From NCBI GenBank assembly GCA_038373885.1, contig JAWZYV010016568.1:1-64000 (forward strand): a stretch of DNA of 64,000 bases. The letters are read 5' to 3'. The notes below the pieces were generated by a model. It saw only the letters and a list, made by a program, of their open reading frames with translations, did not search any database and had not been told where the DNA came from. The stretch is from Cheiracanthium punctorium. Lineage: Eukaryota > Arthropoda > Arachnida > Araneae > Cheiracanthiidae. Positions 35,461 to 48,600 of this stretch are shown piece by piece (positions within the stretch are counted from its first letter, which is position 1; each line of letters opens with the position of its first letter). The translations under genes were made by a program, and so were the position numbers.

Positions 35461-35777
35461 TGTGTTTGATTTTTTAAAATTAAAATTTAATAAATCTGTT
35501 TTGAAATTTTAATAATTATGCATCTAAATAAAGTTAAATGAATATTTGAAGTGTGTTACTGCATGTAGAAAATATTTTACATTTTGTTATAAAAAAAGTA
35601 TGCAAAAGAAGGATAAAAGAATTTATTTTTTGTTTATAAAAAAAGTAATATTAATTAAACCTTAAATTATTTAATTCATCTTAATAATGCACATTTCATA
35701 ACATACTTTTGAAGGAACTGTTTCAAGGTGTTTATTTGGTACATTTTTTTTTTTTACTTCTAGTGCAATAAATTCAC

Positions 35778-35796
35778 GGGGGGGGGGGGGGGGGGG
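35778..35796. repeat. Poly-G run (19 G)
   Basis: An uninterrupted run of 19 G in the intergenic region. Its true length is uncertain because such runs sequence poorly. Confidence 0.8.
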
Positions 35797-36079
35797 ATTA
35801 GCATACATCAATAACAACTCTCTTTACAATTTGTAAAATTAATTGTAAAACTGCGCAATCATACCAGAATTATCTTTGAAAAATTTTTGATTAAACCAAC
35901 AACCAAATCAAAGGTATGTTTGGAAAAAATTTAGTTTTTCTAGTCTAAAATGTCATGCATTTGTTTAATGAAAAGTATTCTGCCAACATGTATGTATATT
36001 TTTCATAAAATTATGAACAGTTGAAAATTTTCTTCCAACCAAACATATTAATCTAAACGTTTTCCTTTCTTTATATTTA

Positions 36080-36527
36080 CTGGTTGTCCGATAATGATTG
36101 GGGCAAACCTTAATGGGGGGTAAGACACCTAATAAGGATTCAGTATCACATAGCAGTATTGTGTCAGAAACATTGTCTTCATTTTGTTGATGAAAAGAAC
36201 TTTGGAACAAGTGCTGAAATACTAGTGCACTTTCCAATCATTGTTATTCAAAAACTAATGTATCTTTCACAGAAAACATGCGAGTAAAACTGATAGTTTA
36301 AAAATTATTCTGTTTCATTTTATTGATGAAATTTTTGGAGACACGCTCATTGCTTATGGAACTTGGTTAAGAAATAAGACGAGTACTTCAACAGTTCTTC
36401 CAAAGTATTTATGAACAAGTAAGTGAAAACAGCATTTTTGACATGCCATTGCTGTGTGATTCTAATTCCTTATTATGCACGCTATCTCCCCTTAAAAAGT
36501 TTGTCCCATTCATTATGGGACACTCTG
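36080..36527. mobile_element. Palindromic MITE copy 1 (TA target)
   Basis: Ends CTGGTTGTCC and, inverted, CAGAGTGTCC, each next to TA (36078-36079 and 36528-36529). About 150 bp at each end are imperfect inverted repeats (shared ATAATGAWTGGG, TAATAAGGAWT, GCAAT...), so the whole 448 bp folds back. Copy 2 of the family is at 54332-54793. Non-coding; probably mobilised by a Tc1/mariner-type transposase. It lies between the two genes. Confidence 0.75.
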
Positions 36528-36529
36528 TA

Positions 36530-38674
36530 TATAACATAATAAATGCTGGAAATTAAACTATGAGTGGCTGTATTGAAGGAGAAAGACTCTTAGTTACATT
36601 GAAATGATTTTAATTGCTGCGATAGGTTACATATTTGCAGGGAAATGGGAAGGTGGGTTGCATCACTGAGGTGGAAGGGAAGCAGCAAAGAACATTACTT
36701 AGCCAGAGTCAAAGTGTCTCTCAAATCTAAAAGCAAGGTATATTTTGCCCATCTATTAAATACGAAGAACCCATGGAAATGTAGAACTTTCCATATTACA
36801 TAACTACTGTACTAGATCTTCTGGAATGACATATGCACTGGAGTTGAACCCACTCTGGTTAAAAATACACCAAAGCTTGTATATGTTCTTAGTGAGAGGA
36901 ATGACCATTAATTAGAATGATGAGATTGAGATTTGATGCAGAAAGATAGCTTTTAACTATAAATTCATAGTAATAAACCCCAATATTTTATAATAGATCA
37001 TATGCTTACAAATATTATAAATTATTTGGAATTTTTATTTGTTTCTTTAAAAAATGAAGTATTCTTATAAATCTAACTTTTCTTTTCCTTTCTTTTTGAA
37101 ATTAACACAATTATCCTGTTGTTTATTAAAAGTATTTTCCTATGTGTTTGGGAGATGTGATTTATTATGTTGAGCAGTTTTTCTGTTGTCCCACCCAAGC
37201 CTCATTATCGGTGCAGGCATCATGTGAGCAATATGCCATTAGCATATAAATATTTTACCAGTTGACAGCTAGAAAGGTGTGCTGTTTATACGTCAAAGAA
37301 ACATAATGTGACATGATTTATAACTTCATGGGTGACAATTTTTTGCTTAACTATATGGCACTAAAAGCATGAATCTGCAATTTATGTTCCTCTTTGCATC
37401 AGCATAGTCTGACTTTACTAATATTTTTTATGCTTCCATAACAAATTAACTTCCTGAACTTAAAAAATCCTTTACTCTAAAATAAGGATGAAAATAAACC
37501 TTATCATAATCTCTTGAGAGACCCACAGGATTTCTAGACCCTGTCTTTGTTCTGATTTATTGTAATACAGATACTTGCATGTTAAAATAAGCTGAAAGGC
37601 TTACAGTAATTGCTTATAATCCACCATACATTTAAGATATAAAGTTTACATTTTAGTCCCCCCTCCCCTATAAAATTAAACTTGTTGAAAATTAGGTGAC
37701 CAGAATAACTGGTCTTTTGAAATATTACTAGCCTGTCTATAGTAACAGATAAAATAACTATTTGTTAAAACATGCTTATTATGTACTAATACACAAGGCT
37801 TGAAAGCGCTTTTAGAATGTTTTCAAACTCCTAAAAAAAAAAAAAAATCCTAACAAACAAGAGTACCCATCAATGAGCTGCTAAATAAAACTGACACTTC
37901 TCAGGAGTTTCCCCATTTCTGAGGTTTTCCTCAACCAAAAGAAAATTTTTAAATTGTTCCATCATCTTTCTCAGCCATTCCTTTCTATTCTATGTTCTCT
38001 GCTCTTAAATTATATTGTATTAAATTTCTTTATAACCTTCTAGGCTACAAAATTGATGCTAACAATATTTAATAAAATTTATACACTTTTAATTGGAAAA
38101 AAAATATTATTGCTAAATGACTTGTATAACCAAATGAACTTCATTTCTACCTAGTAATATGTTTGCTGGTTTCTATAAGGTACTCACTGTTTTCATGCCA
38201 ACAAAGAAATTACCCATAAAATTTATTTCATAATCCACACTACACCTAGTTCAACTTCTGCAAATTTGAGAGTGTATTGTAAACATAATATTTATTTAAA
38301 CACGAGGCCAAAAAATCAGATGCTTTTCTATTTTACTATAGATGAAAAATACAAATAATGCGATTTTTGGATCATTTACTAAAATAATAATCAAGTAAAT
38401 AACATGCATGAATTTTAGGCAAAAACACCATTGAACAGTTGTATATTGGTGAAATGAAAGAAACAATTATATAACAATTGAAAATTTTATTTTTATTTTC
38501 TACAGGCACTATAAGATTTGAAAAATATTTTTAAACCACTAAAACAATACTCAGACTAAAATTCATTCAAATATTTGATTATAAAAGTATAGTTCAAAAT
38601 TGATAGCACCAATCAACAGTATTTTGGTTTATTTTAAATTATAGCATAAAAAAAAAACTCATTAAATATTATGC

Positions 38675-38722
<48 letters not shown>

Positions 38723-38970
38723 GATTAAAATATAGATTAAAATTGAAAAAAAAAAATTAAAACATCACAGAATAAAAATTATTTTTTCTGGAAATAAAGC
38801 TAATTTTTCATACATTTGATTTTGCTGCAATGCACATATTATAAATATTGCAAATTATTAATATATTAATGTTTGTTGAACACAATATAAGAAATCTATT
38901 CAATTATTGTACAGCATAAGAAGTACTTAAAACAGTTTTGATGTAATCAACATACTGTATTTAATCATTA
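36530..38970. other. Intergenic region between WASHC5 and gelsolin
   Basis: About 2.4 kb with no gene seen, very AT-rich after 36900. The notable feature is the CA/TA microsatellite at 38680-38722. On the plus strand the sequence continues into the antisense gelsolin 3' UTR. Confidence 0.55.
38680..38722. repeat. (CA)n(TA)n microsatellite
   Basis: About 15 CA units followed by about 6 TA units. Likely length-polymorphic. Confidence 0.9.
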
Positions 38971-39654
38971 TTTATTAATTTCTTCAGAGCATAATAAAAT
39001 GAACTATTGAGAAATAAATTTAAAATGTTACACCTATTTAAAAACTAATACTGTTGTCTAATGTGTTGTTCGATTAATTTTGTCTCATTTTGAAGTCTTA
39101 CTAAAAAACGAACTAAAAACTAAAAAACTATTCTATAAAATATAAATAAATATATAGAAACTATGAAAAGCTTCCATATTCTAAAAATACTTAATCTGGA
39201 TAATTCTTACTTTTGCTATTTTAAGTTAACATGTAAGAAATTTAATTAGGAACTTTCAAACATATTTCATCGCTGTATTATTTAACAATATTATATACTT
39301 TTGAAGTACATGCTACTATCATTAGTACAAATTGTTTGTTCAGTTAAGTGCTATTTTAAGACACTGGTACAACTTAGCAACCCTTTTCTTTAGATATAAA
39401 AAAATGTAAACAACATTTCAAATATAAAACTTTTAAAATATTTTGCACATGTACCAACTAGCACAGCATAAGTAATAATCCTTATAAAAATGTGTAAGTA
39501 GCTTTGTTAAGTACAGAAGTATGTAGAAGTATAAGACACATTCTATCACAAGAATAAATAGCACTGAAATACATTTTCTCAAGTTCTATCAAAGCTGTCA
39601 ACAATTACATACAGTCAGGCAACTACAGTGAAAAAATATATTTGTATATAATCT
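38971..39654 (-). other. GSN: Gelsolin 3' UTR with candidate poly(A) signal
   Basis: The first AATAAA on the minus strand after the gelsolin stop is at 38976-38971, giving a 3' UTR of about 680 nt. No other canonical hexamer occurs between. The end is inferred from the hexamer alone. Confidence 0.45.
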
Positions 39655-39684
39655 TCAGTTCCTGTTAAGTAAGGCTGAAAGCTC
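39655..39684 (-). CDS. GSN: Gelsolin terminal micro-exon G-k
   Basis: 30 bp. Acceptor AAATTTCAG, then ELSALLNRN and TGA. In phase with G-j it gives ...[15 protein letters not shown], a short hydrophobic tail like the gelsolin C-terminus. The exon is called from the splice site and phase, not from strong sequence identity. Confidence 0.65.
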   Translation of the reverse strand, partial: ELSALLNRN

Positions 39685-42600
39685 CTGAAATTTGAAAAAA
39701 CATGAGACATATTTAACATTTTAAAAGTTTAAACTGGTACTTGTTTGTTAAAAATTTACTTTTCTTTAAATACAAAAATTACAAGATATCAATATGTAAG
39801 TACTGATACCTCTAAGTACTGCTATTAAGATGTGCTATTAAAATAAATAATGAAGTACAAAGACTGAAAGAGGTTAATGTATGTTTTAAATGTTATATGA
39901 TGTTTTGTTCAGAAAATTGCTGGGCTGTAAAATTTTGTCACATCTGCTGTTTTGGCAAAAATGTTTTTTTTTTTTGGGCGGGGGGGGGGGGGGAAGAAAA
40001 AAAAATCAGATGATAGACAAGTATTACTTGAGTATTTTGTCTCAAGGAATTTTTCAAAAATTATACTTTGAAAATTGAGGTCATAAGTAATGATAAAAAT
40101 TTTAATGTAAAATAAATATGATTAAATGCATTATTTTTGTTCATTTCACAAACAGATGGAGTTTTCCGGTAGATATAACATAATGGGTGATTCAAAATAG
40201 AAGGTATCTCTTAAACCACGAGTGATTAAAACATAATTTTAATTAGAAAAGTTAGTCAAATGAAGAATAGCTTTCAAATATAGCAATTTTTTTTAATAAG
40301 GGACTACATATATTAAAATAAGGTTATACATATTAAAATACATTATTTTTTTTTCAGTTTCTACTTTCCTATCTTATATGGTGAGAAAATATTACTCTGT
40401 GTCTAAAAAAAGGTAAATAAAAAACATCCCATGTCTCTGAGTGGAATAGTTTCAGAGATATTGCAAGTTGAAAATGATGACTGAAACCATTTTATCTGAT
40501 GGGCTAGTGTCTGGTTTGTAGTGAAAAAAATAAAAGGACAAACTATGAGTTGATAAAAGTAAAATAATGATCCCTTTATTGGAAAATGGCAATTAAACAC
40601 ATTAAAACTTGTGAAAGTAGCAGGTTTAGTTTTACCTAAACTGATTGGTACTGCATTATGAAATAATATATAATTTAGTCTTTTAGGGTTCATTCAGTAA
40701 TTACATTATACTTCCAAAAAAGGGGATTTCAAAGTGTAACAGAGAATGACAAAGAATAGTGCAGGTTAATTTTCTGAGAACTGCCAAACGTATATTACAA
40801 AAAGAATATTAGCTAAAACAAGATTACCAAAAGCCAAATGTAGCTATCAAATGATCCCTACCATAAATTAACATCAATTGAAATGCAATTATATTTTCTC
40901 CTTTTGAGACATTCCTTTAGTATTTGGCAGCAAATATTAAAATTTTCAACTTGTGATATCTCAGAAACTATTCCACTCAAAGTCATGGGATTTATTTTAT
41001 TTACCTAATTAGACACCAAACAATATTTTCCCAAATATAAGTGCTAGCAAAAGATGGACCATATAAAAATTAAATATTGTATTTTAACATGCATACAGCT
41101 CTTTAGATAGAAATTGCCATATCTGAAAGTTACTCTTCATTTGACTGATTTTCTAGTTGAAAGTGCATTTCGATCCCTCGTGGTTTAAAAGATAATTGCT
41201 GCAATATTTATTTTTATTCACTCAGTACATTAGTCATCAGTTGGTAGCTATGCAGATGTATTGTACGAGGTAGCTATGCAGATGTATGCTCGTACTAAAT
41301 AAATTTCATTTTGTGTAACATGCATTACAAAGTTGGATTGAAATCCACAAAATATTGTTATATTTTTTCTACTTTAACAAACAAGCACTAGTTTGCATTT
41401 TTTTCTATAAAATTACTATACACATAATTTTAAAAAACTGTTAGTACATGAAATAATGAATATTAGTGTACACATGCAGTAAGAAACATCCAGTCCTACT
41501 AGTACAATTAATGCAAAACTATATATTTTAAAGACATCACTAATTATTTGTTAGAAAAATAACATGCAGAATTTATCACATCTTTAGATTAGGGGAATAT
41601 ATGTTATACCACTCTTTTTCTTTCTGCCATTCCTTGGTTAGTTTGAGAAACAGGCAAAAGAAAGGGATAGTTGTACCTTAAATTGATTCTTATCTCTAAC
41701 TTACATCCCATAGATCAGGATTCCATTGGCTAAAGTATGATTTGAATGTGTCAGGCTCTTCATTCTGTTTCACAGTTATAATAAGCATGCTTTCAAAGCT
41801 TCTGTCTGTTGGATCAGATTGTATATAAGCCTATTTATGAATAAATTAAAATGTATAGGTGATATTTATATATAGGGCACTTTCTTAATCTAATATACAT
41901 TAGAATAAATAATAGGGTACCTACTAAGTGAATTGAAGGTATATTTTAACTTAAAAATAAACATTTCATGCTATACTAACTAAAAATTGATAATTTAGGT
42001 GAATGAGTAACGGTAGATAACATAACTAAAATGCTATGGCACGGAATTAGTATGCATAAGATCTAGCCTCTATTTACACGATACACGCTTTACACTAAAG
42101 TATTCAAAACTTCCAAAAACCTTGTAAATTGAGAGATCCTTAAATTTATATACTACTACTTCAAGTTTACTAGTAGTCTAGTGTTTAAAACAATGGATTT
42201 AGTAGCAAAGCATAAATAAATCATTGTATTAAAATATCATTCTCTTTCTCATTCAATGCTTTTAAAAGTCATTGCAAAGCTAATTGCAAATTTGAAATCT
42301 AAAAATGAGACAGAATTATTTTAAAAAGATCAAAATATTTAATTTCAAAAAGGTCTAATTCTCACATCCATATTTTAAAAGAGAAAATAATAATGGCGTT
42401 GAATAAAATACAGTCAACTCCGATTATAGTGAACCCCATCACACCCGGATATAGTGAACGCAAATCATTAGTCCCGATTCACTTACATCAGAAATGCGCA
42501 TAGCATTTTTCGATTTTAGTGAACGTGACTTAGTGAAACTAAAAACTGAACTTTGAAAATTTTGGAAATGGCAGAGATGAAGTTTTTCGATGTTTACATT

Positions 42601-45600
42601 TTAAAAGGTTGTCTGTATTGCATTCGAAAAATACAAAGAGATTATCAAGCATCCGTTCTGAAGTACAGGGGAATTGTCAATGACAAGGCTAACCTGGCGA
42701 AGGGTAGAGGGAAACAATAGCGCACTAGAAAAAGGGCTTTTAGACTCTTGACCACTGTGACACCAGGAGTGTATTCATTGCAGTGATGTATACTTATCTT
42801 TAGCTCTTCGATTCTCTTGCAAAATAGCCCAAATCTTATGGTGTATGCCTCGCCGTACTCCTTTTGTCAGATACTCCCAATGCTTAAAAGATAAGCTTAT
42901 CCTTTCCACCCTGCATGAAAGTCCGTGACCCCCACACTTCCACAATGAGGAAGGTAGTAATAACAATTTTTAAAAGAAATATGCACATTTTTTCAGTCTC
43001 ATTCTTGACCAGAAAGAAAAAACCACAAGCACTTCAATCCAATTCATCAAACTGTGCCCCTTCTAATTGTATTCATGCTTGCTATCCGGGGGCATCTGTA
43101 AAAGGGGATTAAATTCTTAGTCGGTTAGAATCAACAGGATTTTTCGGCTACTAAGCACTTAACAAAAAGTAGGGTACATTTCATGATGAACAAAACGGAC
43201 ATGTTTCTCTTGTCCTTGAACGATTCCATTTTCCATTTGTATTTCCTGGTGTAATAGCACGGGTTAAGGATTACCACTACACACTATTTCTTGATTGGCT
43301 ATAGTACTTTCGAGCCAATTGAATGGAATCTCCCAAATTATTGTAGCACTTATTTATGTCTTATTACTACTACGATTAATTATGTTTGATTTACATAAAT
43401 ATTCAGTACGGGTATAAAACACTATTTTTTACTTATGTATATAATGTATTCCTTGTTCATATGGGGACACTTCGCTTATAGGGAACTTCGGATATAGTGA
43501 ACGAAATTTGCCAGTCCCCAGAGGTTCACTATAACCGGAGTTGACTGCATACCAAATAACTGGCAGTATTTTTGTAACCCTAAATGTTATAAAAAATGAC
43601 TGATTGCTTTTTATCTACAAATTGTAAACGTACAAAATTTTTGGTTTTGTGTGCAAAGCTTATGTCATGTAAACTAAAATACTGTTTTAATCGGAAGAAA
43701 GGTAATTCAACAAGCTTTATACAAAGCAATAATAATAATTAGTTTAGGAAAGAGAAAAAATTATAGCTAGTAGTAAGTTTTTTTTTTTTTTTTTGCTTTT
43801 GCTTAGAATATGAGTAGCAGAAAAAGAATTTTATGTATTTTTATAGAATTCCTCCTTTTTTTTCATCTGTATTTCTTATTTAACCTCATGTCTAGCAATA
43901 AGCTATTTTTTAAATATCTATTTACTGAAAAATATTTTTAAAGGTGTATTTACTTCAGCCATTTCTAGAGATTTTTCTTTTTCTTCATCATTGGCTCCTT
44001 TTCCTATCCATATGTATAAAGCATCACCAGAATCTAATACCATGACATCATCTTCAGCTAGATCCTGAAATAATGTTTAAAATAGATTATATTTAGTTTT
44101 TTCCCATCCCATGGAATAACTCAAGATATGAAGAGAGTGACATAGAAGCTGGTTTCAAACACAGAGCTTCCAATGTGCTAATTTGAGGCACATTATGTAA
44201 GAAATTAAGAGAGCTTGCAGACTTGTTCGATTATCTCTAGAACTACTGGACCAATTTTAATAAAATGTGATATGTACATACATTGGCACAATACAAAACA
44301 AATAACCATTCAATAATTGTAATACACACGTATGATCGGGGGGTAACTGAGAGACATGGAGAGACGGAAGGTATGAAACAGCGGTTGCAGAATTAAAAAA
44401 TGGGTTAATAGGGGTATGGTCCCCTCTTAACAATACACCTGTCTTTCAAGGCAGTTTATCATTTCCTGTGGCAATTGGTCCCACTCATTCAGCAACGCTG
44501 TTGTCATTTCCTGGATGGTTCTGAGGGGGGGGGGGTGCGAGTTGCAATTGCCCGCCCCAGAGCGTCCCAGATACGCTTTATAAGGTTATGGTCTGGAGAT
44601 CTGGCTGGCAATCCATCCTGTGAATATCCTTATTCCCTAGAAATTCGTTGACTAGAAGAGCTCTATGTGGTATCATGTCATTGTCCATTAAAATGAACTC
44701 AAGGGGCAACTGCATTCCTGAAAAGGCGAACATAGGCCTCCAAGACCTCATCCCTATACCTCACACCAATCACAGTGCCTCTTTCAAAGACATGGAGAGG
44801 TGTACAGCCATCTAACACGATGCCTGCCCAGACCATTAACCTCCTCTGTCATAATGGCCGATTTTGCAGACATTGGAGGGTAGGTAGCATGTCTCTGGTT
44901 CTCTCCATATGAACATACAGTGAGAATCTGTGTTTAGGCTGAACCGGGACTCATCAGTGAAGAGAATGGTTGCCCATTGATCCATACTCCAATCTCTATG
45001 CTCTCTGCATCATGCTTAATGGATTTTCCTGTTTGTAGAAGTGAGCAGGATTGAAACAGTAGGTCTTCTTGCGAACAACCCTCTCTCATGAAGTCTTTTG
45101 GAAACAGTCACCCCTGATGCACGGGTTCCTATGCCTGCATACAAGTCACGAGAGAGCTGAGAAGCTGTAGCACTCCTGTTACACCTTGCTATAATGGAGA
45201 AAAGGTGATCTTCTCTGGCAGTCGTGGCTCTTGCATGACTTTGCCCAGGTTTTCTCTCGATGGATCCAGTATCTTGGAACTGTTTCCATAAGTTACACAT
45301 GATGCTGGGCGTTAAATTGAACTCTCTACAAATCTGGGCTTGAGATTGGCCTACTTCTAGCCTCCCCACAATTTGACACCTCATTCCATCATCTAAACAT
45401 TGGTGGTTACTCATTTTTACTGTTACAATTTGAAATTAACCAATTGCTGCAAAATAACACCAAGAAATTCACTGAGGTGTGCTAGCAAACGAAATGCATC
45501 TTAACTTACATGTGCTTACAAAGCCAGTTTCTCTACTGGCTCTGAATACACACACATGTACGCTTACATATTTGACGTATAAGATTTGCATTTTTGTCTA

Positions 45601-48600
45601 GCATTGGTTTTACATTCAGTTCAGTTCTTTTCATGGAATTCGATAAAATATGAAAATTTGGTACTTGTGTATTATACTGTCGACATGTCAAGCGAAGAGA
45701 TTTCTATCCAAGGGTTTGTACTCTGCAGTTCCATTGCTATTGTGCACGCGATAATGAACATCAAAATATCGTATGTTCTGTTATGGATAAAATGAATCGT
45801 ACTTCTTTTAAAATTTATAAATTTTTATGCCTGCTGTTGATTTTTTAAAATTGATTTACGACTTGATGAAATTAGAGCATTTAACAAAGCATTGTAATGG
45901 CAATAATATGAAAAGTGTGTTATTAACTGCGGAGTTTGCATTAAGCGGAACTGTTATGTGTAGGTGCCATTTGATGAACTGCATTTGTGCTGTACTTATT
46001 TTAAAATGTTTGTGTATGTATTTAAAAAAAATGTTTTGTACATCTTGACGAAATTGAAGTATTTATTAAATAGGTTTATGTTTATAATACCAAAATTTTT
46101 GTGTTTTATAAACTGCATATTTCATTTAACTAGAGGCATGATGTCAGTTCTTTGTTCAGGTGCTATTTCAGAATAATATGCTGGTGTTTAAGTTAAATAT
46201 GAATGACTTTATTTAATTTGAATCCAGTGCAGTTTGCCAGAAATCATGGATTGCATTTAGACTTGCAAAGAAAATATCTTCATTAGAATGTAGACATCTC
46301 TACATAAACTCAGCCAAATATGATTCGATATGCTATCTGGCTGTTCCACGGTGCTGTTTGTTTCTCCATTTGGCTGATCCCTACAGTCTTTTAATGTCTT
46401 GTTTGTGAGCACCGGTCTTTTGATTGATGTATTGTATCTGTGATTCACCTTAAAGTGGTTGAAATGCTCTGCTTCCAAATTGTCTGTTTTATATCCTTTC
46501 GAGGAATGGAATTTTCGAGGATCCTTTCGAGGAATGGAAGTAGATGGTAGTTCCTTCTTCAATATTGTTTTTTATTTCATTCAAGAGTTACAGCCTTCGT
46601 TAGTTTCCTTGCAGATTCCCCCAAAAATCCACTGCTCAGGTAAAATTCTTCTGCAGCGGTCTTTTCGTCTGGAAAATAGACTTTCATCTATCTGGACAAT
46701 TTTCCTGGGGACACCCATTTTTTTCTTTTCTCTGGCTGGGAGAGAGTTTATGCATACCTCACGTATATAGTTGTTCCAATCTATAATGGTTTTATTGGAC
46801 ATATCAAGCTGGTTTTTACCCCATTTTATCGATGTCAGTTCTTGAGCCCAACAGTAAACAAATCTTAAAGCTTTCATCAATGGTGCTTTACTTCCATGAA
46901 GCAAAGTTCCTCTCCGGATAGATACACTCTTTTGACACTACTTCACATTACATCTCCATTGTTCATCTTTATTAACATACAACTGCATTTCATGATCATT
47001 TTCACAATTTTTATGTGACGGAACAACTTCATACTTTTGCCAGTATTTAAAAGCTTCCTATTCTTTAGAAGGTAAGTCTCATATTTTAATTATATTGCTT
47101 TTAGCTGAAATGTTTTTTCTTAAACTAAAAAAGTTTTATTTTCTGGTTTCCAGAGAAAAATACATGTTTGTTGCCACAAAATGTTGAACTGATAATCTAT
47201 CTTAATATGAATGTATGAATCTCTTTTATATATTTATTACTTTAAATCTATGTACATGTGCAAATGAAAAAGGCAGAATCTATTGGTTTTTGTTTTTATG
47301 ACAACTTGGGTGGTATGTAAATATTTGACCACATGTATTTTAACGTAACCCGACCTTAGCGACGCCAACTAGGTGAAAAAAAGTTTTGGTGAAAATGTCA
47401 ATGGTATAATAAACAAGTTCTCTTAATTTATTTCACCAGTGCATTATCCCAACCAAGCAAAAATTACACTGAAAGTGAAGCAGCATCTGGGTTAGCCAGT
47501 GCTTGGGGGGATGAACTCCTCTCTCAGCTGGACTGCTGTGGGGCCGTGTATGCTAATGGAAGCAGGTGCATGTAAAATTCGTCGTGGCTCCAATGTCCTT
47601 CAGGTTCAAACGATACCTCTGGGGGTGCCAATTTCAGGTGGTGGTTGGTCTCTCATATGGAATTGGTTCAAAATTAGGGACCAACAAGGAGATGTCCAAT
47701 ATCCTTGTGGGCAATGGCATCCATTTCCATGGATAGTGCAATCGTCTGTCCATGGACACAAGAACAACAACAAGCAAAAAATACTCCCTTGCCTAGCCTT
47801 CAAATGCTAAAATGTAGCTTGTTGTGGCAATGATCATTTGTTCAGCAAAGTTATTTATAAAAAAAATGCATAAGGAGGTCTAATATATTGTACAAAAAGA
47901 AATACTGCATTACAAAAGGGATTTAAAAAATGCACAAGACAATGCTCATTAATGAAATTAAAAAAAAAAAAACTTGATGTTAGAGATGTTTGATTTACAA
48001 CCTGTTAACATTATCAAATCATTAACTTAACATCATATAGATTTTTAAAAAAGTTATCTCAAACAGGTGACAACTATAATTCTTTAATTTTATTTTCAAG
48101 ACCTGAAGTAATATGTTTTGTCAGTAAATTTGTATTATACTAAAACATGTGAAAATGTTTTACTTCATAAAAGGTATCTAACCTATGCATACTTAAAAAT
48201 AAATAATATTATTAATCAATCCCTTAGTTCCCTCATAATATTGAGTTTAAGAAAGCCACCACATTTGTATAACATCTGTGCCAATCATAAGCATATTGTT
48301 GCTTGATGTAGATTCATTACATTATGATCCCAAGAATCTACAACATCTCAATGAAAATGTTTCAGTTTGCTCAGTGGAAATTATTTTAGTATCAATCTTG
48401 GCATTTGAAACATTTCAGCATATACCTTGTTTCATGAAAGTACCTGCTCTTGACAGTCTATTAAATTATAAGTTCATTTTTAAAAAATGTCCATTTGCTT
48501 CCCCCCCCCCATAAAAAAAAAAAATCCATATTCTATAAATAAAATTAGTTAAATTTGCTTGAAAATTTTTATCAAAGAAAGTTAGTTATCTATAATGCTT

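Noticed and set aside
41694..41704. Gelsolin ending two codons after exon G-j
   Set aside because: The exon edge has a strong GTAAGT donor and an in-phase terminal exon exists; retention remains a minor alternative.
46459..46770. 103-codon plus-strand open frame
   Set aside because: Antisense to the Merlin transposase remnant.
47485..47545. A functional 5S rRNA gene
   Set aside because: Only a part of the internal promoter region matches; no full-length 5S fold is present.
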